The notes under the pieces were generated by a model. It worked only from the letters and a program-made list of their open reading frames with translations, made no database searches and was not told the origin of the DNA. A program made the position numbers and the translations under genes. From NCBI GenBank assembly GCA_028641055.1, contig CM054062.1, positions 173,309,642 through 173,373,641 of the forward strand: a stretch of 64,000 bases of DNA, in the 5' to 3' direction. Each line of letters opens with the position of its first letter. Position 1 is the stretch's first letter. Source of the DNA: Alopecurus myosuroides. Taxonomy: Eukaryota; Streptophyta; Magnoliopsida; Poales; Poaceae. Positions 47,801 through 60,191 of this stretch are shown here, one piece after another.

Positions 47801-50183
47801 GAAAGGTTAGGTTTTTCTGGTTTGAAAACATATTTTACATGTTGGGAAAATAATTAAAGTTGAGCAAGTTATGGAATTAGCAATTTTAATTGAATTAAAC
47901 AAGATTTAAATTATTTAGGCAATTTAAATTATTCAAACCAGGAAACAAAAATTATATTTGAAAAGGATATTTGAAATGGTATGGAAAACATATTTTATTT
48001 GCATTTATTGGATTAATAATGAATTAGTTATTGATTTTAGAAATTTGCATTTGAATTGTTTGAATTCAAATTTAAATTGCATTTTGAAGTTTCAAAACAG
48101 GACACAAATGATACCAATGGGTAGACAATTAAATTTAGAGTGGTGTGCATATTTTATTTTCATTATTTGAGTTTATAAATTAAAAGTTATAAGGGTTTTA
48201 AAACCAGGGACCAAACTGCAATTGTTAGGGACTGCTTTTGAAAACAGAAACTGGAAAACGTGCTACACCGCACTGGACCCTAGCCACTGCCACTGCAGCG
48301 TGGGCCTGGGGGCCAGCGTGGCGCGCTACGCGTGCGTGGCAGTGTGAGCCACTGACGGGTGGGTCCCGTCCGTCAGCCACGCGCGAAAAAAGGTTGGCTT
48401 TTAATCGCATAGCCAGGGATCGAACTGGGGCCGCTGCGCTCGCGTGAACGGCACCGTGCCACTGCGCTACTGACTGAACTCTTGTCCGTTAGGAGCACGC
48501 AGACAAGGTAAGGTTCTAAACGTTACTGAATGTGACTGACGACCGATTGCTTCCGTAATCCGACAGGGGTTCGACGGCGAATGACAGCAAGCGGCGACTG
48601 GGCTCGATGCGTTCGCGTGAGAGAAGCACGGGTGCGTGGTGCGTGCGTGTGCTCGTGACAGAGAGGGAGCAGGAGGGGATGGCGGTGATCACCGTGGGGT
48701 TCTTCAGAGGACGAACGCCGTCGAGGTGGACGCCGCGGCAGGGACGGGGACGGCGGCGTAGAAGCGGCTGCTCGGAGGCGCCGTGCAGATGTCGGGGTGG
48801 ACGAGGAAGACACGGCGGCGCGGTTCCCGCGATCAGCGAGGGAGGAGGTGTACTGGAGCGGTGGTTGCCCCCGAAGTTTCAGAGAAACACTCCGGTGGTG
48901 ATCGCCGCGGTCAGAGGCGTGGATGGCGGCGTAGCTGTGGTAGCTCCCCGGGGAAACTACGGTGTCCAGGGTCTCGAGGGAGGAGCGGCGAGTCCTTTCC
49001 CGCGGTCAGCGAGGAGGGTAAGGTACAAGAGCGGCGGCGGCGATAGCGGGTTCAGAGAACGTCGCCGGTGAGATTCAGAGCAGAGAAGGGATCGGTGGAG
49101 GAGAGGTGGGAAAGAGGGCAGACGGCGGCGATCGCGAGGGGAGGAGAGAGTAGGGTTAGGTTAGGGTTGGTGGCGCGGCCTAGGGCTAGTTATAGGGGGC
49201 TAGGGGTGGCGGATCACCGTCTGCTCGAGCTCCTGCCGCCGTGGCGTGCGTGCGATGCTTGCCGTACGAAGGTAGACGACGGGGGCGGCTTCTGACGAAC
49301 CGGTAAGTGGATGCTGGGCTGGCTGCGCGCGCTGTAGGTGCTTAGGTGGGCTGGGCCGGGGTCTAGGCTTAGCTGCCGCTCGTTTTTCTCTTTTGTTATT
49401 TTTGTTTTACTGTTTTTTTTTGTAACAAAAGCAAATGGAAGCAAAACATGAGGGTTTGGGTAGTAAAAAATTCTAGGAAAATTCAGGTTAGTTATTTAGG
49501 TTAAAAGAAAACAAATTCCAAGATTTGTTTGCAGAAAGGTGACATTTTAAAATAGTGTTTGCATTTGAAACCCAATTTGAAAGAATTTTTCAATATTAAC
49601 TAAACCTTATTTAAAACAACATTTTTAATAGGGTTTCCCCTAAGATTAATTTGATTGAAAATAGTTGATTGGCTTGTTAAAATGTATAAGTTCAAAAGTG
49701 TTCTGTTTGATGCATTTGATTTGAATTTGTGCAATTTAGAAATTAATAGATTAATATTGAAAACAAGGATTTTAATAGGGTGAACCCTATTGATTAAAGT
49801 GATTAAAATGAGTTTGATTGTTTTGGAGATTTGTTATAAACTCAAGTTGATTGATGTTTTAAAGATTTGATTTGAATTTGAGATGATTTGGAATTAATTG
49901 TTTGATTAAAACCAACAATTTAATAAATGATCAACATGGAATAAAATGGAACAATTTGGTTGTTTTAATTTGTTATTTTTATTCCAAAAGTTGTAACAGA
50001 ACAAGTATGAAAACATTGTTTGAATAAGGTTAGAATTTGAGTTGTGATAACAGTGGAAAACAGATGCAACAATTTAGAAACAAAAGCAAACAACATGGAA
50101 ACAATATGATGACATGATGCAATACTTAAATAAACATGCAACAAACATTCTAAGGGGATGGTTTTCATACTTGGGCTGTTACA
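44891..50183 (-). repeat. LARD-like element 3' LTR
   Basis: 5293 bp. On the minus strand a CTATAACT box (about 49190) precedes a GC-rich leader of about 0.8 kb and a long AT-rich stretch. Near 46670-46740 and 45370-45440 are segments homologous to the acidic exon-like segments of the Gypsy at 20135 (NDDVETDDTYDTPSKDLAQY; GGYYVEYDETADE-stop). Small length changes at the junctions put them out of frame with each other here. Confidence 0.92.
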
Positions 50184-51076
50184 AAACGCCCCCCTTGAAG
50201 GAATCGCGCCCCGAGATTCCTACTGAGAAAAGAAAAGGTCCGGAAACTTCTTGGGAAGATCCTCTTGAGCTGTGACACGTGAAACACATCGTGCACATTG
50301 GATAGACGTCAGGGAATTTGGAAACCACCGGAACATTTCCAAGTAAAGGGAGAGGTTTTTGGTATCTAGGGTGTAAAGCTGAGTAGAGTTTGATTCATTT
50401 GTAGAATAGACTATCTGTAATAAGGGTGGAACAGAGTTATTGACATCAATGCAACACAAAGAATGACATCAATGTCAGAATCAGCAACATGAGAGAAGCG
50501 AGGAATATGTGGCCTCCCATTAGAATTTGATTTTTGTGAGTAAACTTGGAAGTCAACATTTGAGATCCCGGGGAGTGAACAGAGATTTGATTGCTTAGTG
50601 GAACCAGAATTAGGTTGTATGTTGTGGGAAAGATTTTGACACAAAGGAATGTGATTCTCCGGTATGAAATAACACTTTAGCTGGAATAGAGTTTAGCAGA
50701 TGAACGGGGAAACTTTGATTAGCTGCCAGTAGAAGAATTTAAGTGGAAAACAACAACAAGATTTCAACGGACGTAATGTTCTTTTAAAAGAACAAGATAT
50801 TGAAGCAACTCCGGGAAAAACGAGAACAAAACTCCTGAGGTACTATGGAAAACCCAAAACACGTGAAATCCTAACTTGAAAGTTTAGATGAGAAGGGAGA
50901 AATCAACGTTGCACTTCCTTACCAGAAAAGGGAGGGAGGGTGGGGAAAAGAAGAAAAAGAACAGAATTCCTACTCTCACGTTTCATTTTTCCTATATAGT
51001 TACAAAATAGTTTCTAGACTCAACTGCGACCAGTAAAAAAAAGGGATCCTACAGGCAGACAGGCTCTGATACCATT
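50184..51076 (-). pseudogene. LARD-like interior: leader plus scraps of gag-pol left by serial deletions
   Basis: Read on the minus strand, 51076-50700 matches the leader of the Gypsy at 24472-24930, nearly base for base in places (tctgcctgtaggatccctt, aaaatgaaacgtgagagtag). About 50690-50450 resembles the protease region (ACHTGGEShsf-like, with the catalytic motif lost to substitutions) and includes ctgacattgatgtcattctt, as in the Gypsy near 26386. A linker resembling 26540-26600 (GTTCCGGTGGTTTCC) jumps directly to VHDVFHVSQLK (29195-29225). That in turn joins to the final residues PDLFFSQ-stop (29435-29459), skipping the chromodomain. RT, RNase H and integrase are absent. Confidence 0.8.
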
Positions 51077-54000
51077 TGTCGCACCCTGACTTCTAGGGGA
51101 TACTCACCGCACGAACTGGATAGCAGATGCTTGGATTATGGGGCATAACTGCTCCCACGTCCCAGCTTCCTGGTAGGCCTGCGCTTATGCGCGACAACAC
51201 AAGCCCTGCTATTCCATCGTCGATGTAAACTATCCACTAGAGATCAAAGGCACTTCCGTCGACGTACTTCAAACCACACACACATGGTACGTCAACGGCG
51301 TTTAACAAGTGATATCACAACAGATCTCTACGACACAAAAGATTGAAATAAGTTGCAACTGGCTCTCATTAGAGCAGAGATAGCAAACACAATCATTCAG
51401 AGGGCACATGCCCCAACAATACATCGTTACAATACAGCGGAAGCATTCAACATGTCTGAGTACAGACAAGAACCAAATAGGCCTAAGAGGCCGGAAACAA
51501 ACAGACGGAGCCCATCCACGAAGTCTCGGATCCTGCCCGGGTCCGCTATCTACTCGTCAGCAGTCTCGTCATACTCCACGTAGTAGCCACCATGTAGATC
51601 CTCGGAAACGTAGGTCTGCGGAAACCACAGCCCCAAAGGGGTCAGTACATAAACGTACTGGCAAGCAAGACTCACAATTCACCAAAGTGTAACCCGTCAA
51701 CACCAAGCACAGATGCTTTGGGTTCAACGGAAGAAAGGGGGATATAAAAGATGCTGCAACTGGCTGCGCTAACCAACTACAGAGAACTACAACTTCCAAC
51801 TAACAGAAAGGGGATAAGATCGAGTATAGTAACCAACTGTAAGATAACTTCAAACAAACCCGTCCTGGATCTCGCCCCTTATCCAAAGAAGCAATCCGAG
51901 GATAACCCACATAGTTGAAATAATGATGGTTCAATTTATTGTGTCAATAAGCCTATTACTAGTCAAGTTATTAATCATGGGGTGTAACATGTTTGATCAT
52001 TATGTTTAAGTTGTCCTGAGTACTTGTTAGCCAGTACTTTCACCAAGTAATCCATAACCGCGGAAAACACGGCTTCTCGAGAAGATTATCCCTGCAGGGT
52101 TGCACCAATTTGGCCGTACACGCAAGAATATCCCGCCAGATGGGGATCAAACCCACCAAGCGAGGTACTCTACACAACCAACCATTCTTCGCATCAAGCC
52201 CAAAGAACCTTGGGCGCACGGCTAATCAAGCCCCGAAGAAAAGGGACCCTCATAGCACTCTAAGACCGTGTCCCCCTATATGCCGACTACAAAAGTTCCA
52301 CCCTGGCCTGGGCTCGCAAAAACATGCATGCGGCAAATGGAAAACACGAACTAAATGAGGTGATTTGGACGAGATGCGAATCAGGTCAAGTTGAGGGGGG
52401 CGCCCATACTCGCTTCCCACATGCGGGTAGTGCGCTCATCATGGATCAGTAGACAAGACCCTTTTCCTATTAGGGTCGACACTAGCAGGCCTCAAAACCA
52501 CACAGGGCCTCCTGCCGGTGCCTTATCATCAAATTATTATTAATAGTAACATTAGCATGATTGATTGATTAAACATCGAGCCCCCAGAACATAATAGAGT
52601 AGTAACAGAAAGTAACGGGTAACAGACTCGAGCAAAACAAACCTAAGCATGCTAGTAAGACACGGGCACAAGCAATGGTTATAGGTATGGAGGTGAGGCA
52701 ATATCAGGGTTAAGGGATTCATGTGATAGGTTCGTAACAGAAACAACTAATCATATGGCTAGCAACAATAGACAACGGAAAGTATCGGTAACCAAGGTTG
52801 AAAAGGAACACAGTGGTTCATGTGAGTGATAACTTGCCTGCAAAACCCAGTAGCCTGGTACTGAGCTAAATCCTTATAAGGGGTGTCGTAAGTATCATCG
52901 GTCTCAACGTCGTCGTTTATCCGAGAAGAAGCAAACAGACAATGCAGAAAAGGTAGACAATCAATATCATGGCACAGGGCACATTCACGGGGATGATGCA
53001 TGTCATGTTAATAGATGCATCAGAATAAACTACTTGACAAGATAACACAATTTAATTGGACCCATATGCAATGTGAATTGCATATGGATGCAAATGGTTA
53101 AGGTGGAAGCAATGATCTACATTTGATTAACAAGTGTAAGTGGTTAAACATGATGCATGCATGATGATAACAAGAAGTAAACAAGATTAGATGCAATTGG
53201 AATGAGAGTTAACAAGTTAGGGAATTTATTATTAAGTTTGGAAATTGGTTACTTAATGATGTCACACAAACAATTGTTGTTTTCATCAAGTTAAAATGTT
53301 CAAAACAAATAACAAAGTTTATATTTGAAAAGAACACACAATTTTAGGTGGATTGCATGTTTCACTTGTTGAAAGAGGGTTTCAAATAAATTATTTATGA
53401 ATTAAACAAGTTTAAGCAAGAATTAAATGAATTTAATTCACACATGAACTTATTTGAATTTTTATTTGTGCAAAACATTAAGTGAGATTCATATTTGAAA
53501 AGGTTATGCTTTTATGGTTTGAAAACATATTTTATATGTCCCAAAAGAATTTGATTTGATCAAGTTATGAATTTAGCAATATTAAATGATTTAAACAAGG
53601 TTTAAATCATTTAACCAATTTTAATTATTCAAAACATGAAACAAATTTTATATTTGGAAAGAGGGTTTAATTTTGCATGGAAAACATATTTCATTTGTGG
53701 AAATTGGATTTAAAATGAGCAAGTTATTATTTTGACAATTTTAAAATGCAATAATTAGGAAACAGTTGTTTTCAGCAATTTAAATTATTTAAAACAGCAA
53801 ACAAAAATTATATTTGGAAAGTACATCAAATTTTAGTTGGATTACATGTTATAAATTTTGAAATAGGAGTTAGGATGAATTTATTATGACTTAGACAATA
53901 TTAAACAAATTTTGAATTAGAATTAATTCAAATAGAAATATTAGTTGAATTTTAATTGTTCAAAATATTAAATCAAATTCATAGTTGGAAAGGTTAGGTT

Positions 54001-56369
54001 TTTCTGGTTTGAAAACATAGTTTACATGTTGGGAAAATAATTAAAGTTGAGCAAGTTATGGAATTAGCAATTTTAATTGAATTAAACAAGATTTAAATTA
54101 TTTAGGCAATTTAAATTATTCAAACCAGGAAACAAAAATTATATTTGAAAAGTTTATTTGAAATGGTATGGAAAACATATTTTATTTGCATTTATTGGAT
54201 TAATAATGAATTCGTTATTGATTTTAGAAATTTGCATTTGAATTGTTTGAATTCAAATTTAAATTGCATTTTGAAGTTTCAAAACAGGACACAAATGATA
54301 CCAATGGGTAGACAATTAAATTTAGAGTGGTGTGCATATTTTATTTTCATTATTCGAGTTTATAAATTAAAAGTTATAAGGGTTTTAAAACAAGGGACCA
54401 AACTGCAATTGTTAGGGACTGCTTTTGAAAACAGAAACTGGAAAACGTGCTACACCGCACTGGACCCTAGCCACTACCACTGCAGCGTGGGCCTGGGGGC
54501 CAGCGTGGCGCGCTACGCGTGCGTGGCAGTGTGAGCCACTGACGGGTGGGTCCCGTCCGTCAGCCACGCGCGAAAAAAGGTTGGCTTTTAATCGCATAGC
54601 CAGGGATCGAACTGGGGCCGCTGCGCTCGCGTGAACGGCACCGTGCCACTGCGCTACTGACTGAACTCTTGTCAGTTAGGAGCACGCAGACAAGGTAAGG
54701 TTCTAAACGTTACTGAATGTGACTGACGACCGATTGCTTCCGTAATCCGACAGGGGTTCGACGGCGAATGACAGCAAGCGGCGACTGGGCTCGATGCGTT
54801 CGCGTGAGAGAAGCACGGGTGCGTGGTGCGTGCGTGTGCTCGTGACAGAGAGGGAGCAGGAGGGGATGGCGGTGATCACCGTGGGGTTCTTCAGAGGACG
54901 AACGCCGTAGAGGTGGACGCCGCGGCAGGGACGGGGACGGCGGCGTAGAAGCGGCTGCTCGGAGGCGCCGTGCAGATGTCGGGGTGGACGAGGAAGACAC
55001 GGCGGCGCGGTTCCCACGATCAGCGAGGGAGGAGGTGTACTGGAGCGGTGGTTGCCCCCGAAGTTTCAGAGAAACACTCCGGTGGTGATCGCCGCGGTCA
55101 GAGGCGTGGATGGCGGCGTAGCTGTGGTAGCTCCCCAGGGAAACTACGGTGTCCAGGGTCTCGAGGGAGGAGCCGCGAGTCCTTTCCCGCGGTCAGCGAG
55201 GAGGGTAAGGTACAAGAGCGGCGGCGGCGATAGCGGGTTCAGAGAACGTCGCCGGTGAGATTCAGAGCAGAGAAGGGATCAGTGGAGGAGAGGTGGGAAA
55301 GAGGGCAGACGGCGGCGATCGCGAGGGGAGGAGAGAGTAGGGTTAGGTTAGGGTTGGTGGCGCGGCCTAGGGCTAGTTATAGGGGGCTAGGGGTGGCGGA
55401 TCACCGTCTGCTCGAGCTCCTGCCGCCGTGGCGTGCGTGCGATGCTTGCCGTACGAAGGTAGACGACGGGGGCGGCTTCTGACGAACCGGTAAGTGGATG
55501 CTGGGCTGGCTGCGCGCGCTGTAGGTGCTTAGGTGGGCTGGGCCGGGGTCTAGGCTTAGCTGCCGCTCGTTTTTCTCTTTTGTTATTTTTGTTTTACTGT
55601 TTTTTTTGTAACAAAAGCAAATGGAAGCAAAACATGAGGGTTTGGGTAGTAAAAAATTCTAGGAAAATTCAGGTTAGTTATTTAGGTTAAAAGAAAACAA
55701 ATTCCAAGATTTGTTTGCAGAAAGGTGACATTTTAAAATAGTGTTTGCATTTGAAACCCAATTTTAAAGAATTTTTCAATATTAACTAAACCTTATTTAA
55801 AACAACATTTTTAATAGGGTTTCCCCTAAGATTAATTTGATTGAAAATAGTTGATTGGCTTGTTAAAATGTATAAGTTCAAAAGTGTTCTGTTTGATGCA
55901 TTTGATTTCAAATTGTGCAATTTAGAAATTAATAGATTAATATTGAAAACAAGGATTTTAATAGGGTGAACCCTATTGATTAAAGTGATTAAAATGAGTT
56001 TGATTGTTTTGGAGATTTGTTATAAACTCAAGTTGATTGATGTTTTAAAGATTTGATTTGAATTTGAGATGATTTGGAATTAATTGTTTGATTAAAACCA
56101 ACAATTTAATAAATGATCAACATGGAATAAAATGGAACAATTTGGTTGTTTTAATTTGTTATTTTTATTCCAAAAGTTGTAACAGAACAAGTATGAAAAC
56201 ATTGTTTGAATAAGGTTTGAATTTGAGTTGTGATAACAGTGGAAAACAGATGCAACAATTTAGAAACAAAAGCAAACAACATGGAAACAATATGATGACA
56301 TGATGCAATACTTAAATAAACATGCAACAAACATTCTAAGGGGATGGTTTTCATACTTGGGCTGTTACA
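51077..56369 (-). repeat. LARD-like element 5' LTR
   Basis: 5293 bp, nearly identical to the copy at 44891-50183. Differences are mostly single substitutions, with a few compensating one-base indels in homopolymers. Confidence 0.92.
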
Positions 56370-56746
56370 TGGTGTAGAATGCGGCGGGAAATGCTGGAGG
56401 TATAGTGGCGGTGGGTCGCCTGCACGCCGCCGCGTGGCGAAACAAGGTTGTCACGCATTGATTTCCACAGGGAACGAGGCGAGGCGATAAGGACGGGCCG
56501 CCACACTCGCTGGCAGGCGGGGCCTCCGCCGAGTTTTTTGTCGTGCAAACCGTTTTCCGTGCATTTTGGCCCCCAATCTGCCCCCAGTGCGCTGGGTTTT
56601 CCCTGGGTTCGCCGGCACATGTTTTGGCCCAATCCGGCCTTTTTGGGCTCCTGGGGGCGAGTGGGAGTTTTTCATTCGTCGGCGCGCCGAAAGTCCGGAA
56701 AAGTGGCATGGAACGCCGTGGGGTGGGGCGAATGGAGATGCTCTTA

Positions 56747-56968
56747 CTCGTGTGATCCTTGACGAGGGAAGACTTAGCAACATCTTTACAACTAGGCCTA
56801 GTTTTGAGGATCTAGGATTGTTCGGAACTCTTCTATGACTACATCGAAAGCTCTGCCCGGTGAACCATGATCCTGATTCTCGCATGTATGGGCATGCTTC
56901 GTTATCTGCATAGTGACCTTGGCGGACTACGTAGAGATCTTTTTAAAATTCTGCAGCATAGACCAACA
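56747..56968 (+). mobile_element. Copia-type 5' LTR, last part
   Basis: This is the remainder of the LTR starting at 42244, after the second TTA of the Harbinger-like insertion. It ends ...gaccaaca at 56968 and is followed directly by gTGGTATCAGAGC (56970-56981), the initiator-Met primer-binding site, which fixes it as a 5' LTR. Confidence 0.75.
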
Positions 56969-57325
56969 GTGGTATCAGAGCGTACTATGCATAGATACTA
57001 TTGGATCTAGAGCACAATTTGCGGGTATTGCATAAACTTGTGCAAGTATATTAGAAAGCTCTCTAATATTTATTTTATTTTTGTTGCTTACCAATAAGCC
57101 ATGTTTGTTTTGTTTTCGGCGACATGGTATGACTTTTTATAAACTTTTGGCAATCCTAGGACGCTCGAGTTTGCCCATGGTATATCTCGCTTGATTCAAA
57201 GAAGTGCTTCAGTAGCTTTGGGTCGCACCATGATTGGTCTCATATAACGGCATGGTGGAAGGGGCATATGGATTGGATCCACAAGGGGGTCATGGTTATG
57301 AATAATTTTAGATTAAGTCTCAAGA
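56969..57325 (+). other. Leader of the Copia element, truncated
   Basis: The primer-binding site at 56970-56981 is followed by a non-coding leader. I find no Copia gag downstream. Near 57320, sequence of a different (Gypsy leader) type begins, so the Copia element appears cut off here. The exact junction is approximate. Confidence 0.4.
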
Positions 57326-58102
57326 CGTTTTTTTTGTAATGTATGTGTTTCAATCACCCCACAAATTTAATCTAGCAATTAGAATTAACATGCCTCGAAC
57401 TTGCTTCTGCTTGAACTCACCCCTCATTTATGTACCTTTTTTCCCATTCGGACTAGCTCTTTATATTGCTTTGCATTGCACTAGTCGAACCGAGAGTGCG
57501 TGTTTGACACTTGTGAAAGCGTAGTTTCGAGTAGACATGACATTTTGAAAAAAAAGTGAAAAGAGAAAGATAAAAAAAAACATCGATGCCAAGTGCTATC
57601 CATTGTAGGAACGACTAGCTTCGCAAGCAAACTAGAAAGAGTGACCGGTTGCCCATTGGTGCAAGTCTAGTTATCATTTTAAAATTTGCAAATTGAGCTT
57701 GCGTCCTCCTTGTGTTGGTGCGGCATTGAGCATAGTATTTGTTAGGAACATTTCGTCTCCGCTCGTCCATTGGCCGCACTAACCACATTAATCATTTGTA
57801 TGTGTGCTCCTTTGTTTCCTGCTCTTGTGAATTTTGTTCTTTCGTAACTTGTCATCGTGGTTCATTTCCACTTTTAATAACAAACTTTTGTCGGATTTGG
57901 TTGGTTTTCCTCGCCACTTTCCTAACCCATTTGAGATCCTCATAAAGTGTGTGTGTTGTTGGTTGTCCTTCGGGTCTTTTTTTCAAGTCTTACGCTCTCA
58001 TTACAAACCCTTCTCCTTCGGCAAGCCACTTGACCTAATACTATAAAAAGGTAAGAGTTGGTAAGTGCTAACCTCATTTGGTACCTCACTTGATTCTTTG
58101 AG

Positions 58103-58723
58103 ATGGCTAGGGAAGGTGACTTCACAAGTGCGAGCTCGGATGATGATGAAAACCCCTTCTACATCGACAACACCCACAACTTTGTCATCCATCGTGAGCA
58201 TGTGCAATTTCGTTCCGTTATGCATGATGGATTGGAACTCTATAAGCGTCGCCTACGTGAAAAAGATGTAAGATTCAATGATCAATTGGCGCGCAACATC
58301 AACTTAGCAAATCTTGCTAAACGCCCTCGATCATCTTCATCTTTACACTGAGCAAAGAGTTACTCAAGGTCAAGCAGACCACGTGAACAACCTCATGCTC
58401 CTAACCAAGATCGTCGCCATGATCGTCATCACCACATGCAAGATGGTGGACTTCACCGCCAAGAGCATGAAACCCCATCTTCTCCGCAACCACACCGCCG
58501 CAATTGGTATGATGACAGCTCGCCACCTTCACCACCTCCTCGACATCAACAAGGACGTGATGACCCTCTTCAACAACACCCTCGATGCCCGGATCTTTGT
58601 CAACATCATCCACAACCTCCTCCAAATGCCGCAAATGACTATGGTCACAATGACTTTGTGGAAGGTGCTCGCCCACATCGAAGGCCTCCAAAGCATAATG
58701 CATGTCTCCACCATAATGACCGC
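58103..58723 (+). pseudogene. Gypsy gag, N-terminal part
   Basis: ATG at 58103 gives an acidic N-terminus (MAREGDFTSASSDDDENPFY), a coiled, charged segment (LELYKRRLREKDVRFNDQLA) and a stop at 58349. In the same frame the sequence then stays open to 58723 and is His/Arg/Pro-rich (RRNWYDDSSPPSPPPRHQQG). This type of low-complexity Gag N-terminus precedes the gag core in several Triticeae Gypsy families. The segment ends exactly at the first solo LTR. Confidence 0.6.
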
Positions 58724-60165
58724 TGAAAGATCATCGTCCGTTTTGGTAATTATATGACAACATATCTACTTGATCTAATGTTTGTTCGATGAATGAAAAT
58801 GCCCAGTTTAAATTAGGGTCACTATCTATATGGGGCGAGTGTTCGTTTTATATGAAAAGTGCAAGGAGAAAGGAGTCCAGAAAGCTGTTTTGTGCAGGAG
58901 CGGAGGCTCCGGTGAATCCACCGGAGGCTCCGCCCAGGCTCCGGTGGGGGTCTGGTGTGGGCTCCGCCCAAATCCCTCTCTGGAGAAAAAGAGCGGATCC
59001 ACGAGCGGAACTTCCGGTGGCACTCCGGTGGGCGGAACCTCCGCCACTTCCACCGGAGGCTCCGCCACCCTCCAACATTGGGCCTGCGCACACATGGGGT
59101 CCGGTGCGCCTCCGGTGGAGGCTCCGCCAAAATGCCCTTCTGTTGGATAAGAGCGGAGGCTCCACCGGAGCCTCCGGTGGACATCCGGTGCCCTCGCCTG
59201 CCCCCGGTGTAAATGGCCTCCGGTGGGCATCCGGTGGAGGCTCCGCCAAACTATTGCTCTGTTTGATGAGAGCGAAGGTTCCACCGGAGCCTCCAGTGCA
59301 CCTCCGGTGGGCGGAACCTCCGCAGCAGCCACCGGAGCCTCCGCCCCGTAGCTCACCAAAGGGGAGCTGGGGCGCTGCGCCAGCGCGCAACAGGATGGAG
59401 CCACCGGAGCCTCCGGTGCTTCTGGACTGCAAACGGTCACTTAATGGAAGGGGTATAAATACCCCTTCCCCTACCTCTTAAATGCCAAGCTTTTCCCATT
59501 TCTCTCTCCTAGCCATTAATGAAAGCTTCATCCGCCTAGATCTCCCACTCCGTCCACCCAATCACTCCCATACTTGGTGGAGAGCTAGAGGAGGCCTAGA
59601 TCCACACTTCCACCAAAGGAATCCCAAATCCATCCACCACAACCTAGTAGATCTAGAATCCTACTTGAGGCCTAGAAACCTTAGTAGATCTTGTGCTTGT
59701 AGCTTCCACCTTGTTGCAAGAAGCTACGGATTGCTTGAGAGCCTCCATCCATCTTGTGGAGTGACCTCGAGCCCTTGTAAAGGTTTGGTCAACGCCTTCA
59801 AGTCGACCTCATAGTGGAAACGAGAATCTTCCTCACCGGAGAAGCTCAAGGAGAACAAGGTGTGCACAACCGTGCTATTGAGGAGCGCCTAGGTGGCTCC
59901 CCACCTCTCCAACGTAGACGTACTTCTCTTTGAGAAGGAACTACGGGAATCATATCCTTGTCTCCTTGTTTACACTTGTTGTTTGCTTCACTACCTTACG
60001 CTTTACTTCCGTTGCACATATTATCTTGCTCACATAGGTTGCTCACCTAGATGCACATCTAGAGAACATTATCTTATCTTGTTTAGCCTCACTAAAAGGA
60101 AAAGAAAAGAAAATTTGGTAGTCAACCTATTCACCCCCCCTCTAGTTGACCATAATGCACTTTCA
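58724..60165 (+). mobile_element. Solo LTR A (Sabrina-like Gypsy), 1442 bp
   Basis: The LTR starts TGAAAGATCAT and ends GCACTTTCA, flanked by ACCGC on both sides (58719-58723, 60166-60170). There is no internal region and no second LTR. A TATAAAT box lies at 59452. The segment 58890-59420 is packed with GGAGGCTCC/CCGGAGG palindromic words. The end, with 'ctattcacccccctctagttgacc', is typical of Triticeae Sabrina/WHAM-type Gypsy LTRs (from memory). A solo LTR arises by recombination between the two LTRs of a full element. Confidence 0.85.
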
Positions 60166-60191
60166 ACCGCGAAGATCAAGACCTTCCTCAC
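60166..60191 (+). pseudogene. 26-bp remnant of gag between two solo LTRs
   Basis: This 26-bp piece begins with the second ACCGC copy of solo LTR A and ends with the first CTCAC copy of solo LTR B. It continues the gag coding sequence of the host Gypsy fragment. Confidence 0.75.

Larger units (their letters stand above)
44891..56369 (-). mobile_element. LARD-like Gypsy derivative: 5293-bp LTRs, 893-bp interior
   Basis: LTRs at 44891-50183 and 51077-56369 are both 5293 bp. They are flanked by the 5-bp duplication TGGTG (44886-44890, 56370-56374). On the minus strand the LTR begins TGTAACAGCCCAAGTATGAAA and ends GGGTGCGACA. The primer-binding site (TGGTATCAGAGC, reversed at 51063-51074) and purine tract (tcaaggggggcg, reversed near 50184-50202) match those of the Gypsy at 20135. 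The interior has no functional gag or pol. By eye the two LTRs differ at about 30-40 positions (about 99.3% identity), so insertion was recent although the element is non-autonomous. Large LTRs with a degenerate interior fit the LARD class. Confidence 0.92.
44041..56743 (-). mobile_element. Harbinger-like transposon, 1.2 kb, split by an 11.5-kb LARD-like element
   Basis: The left terminus GAGCATCTCTAGCCG (44041) and the right terminus (56743), reverse-complemented GAGCATCTCCATTCG, form imperfect inverted repeats. TTA flanks both sides (44038-44040 and 56744-56746). Its own sequence is 44041-44890 and 56375-56743 (1219 bp). The rest is the nested LTR element. Termini and TSD place it with the elements at 5069, 5595 and 8001, although its coding content differs. 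Confidence 0.8.

Noticed and set aside
48523..49071. Arg/Ser-rich frames in the LARD-like LTR, repeated at 54703-55258
   Set aside because: Same reason: GC-rich leader, frames open on both strands, small indels between the two LTR copies change the frame.
58789..59481. A 230-codon frame in solo LTR A, rich in Pro/Ala/Arg
   Set aside because: It is produced by the repeated GGAGGCTCC/CCGGAGG words and is open in several frames on both strands, so it is a composition effect.
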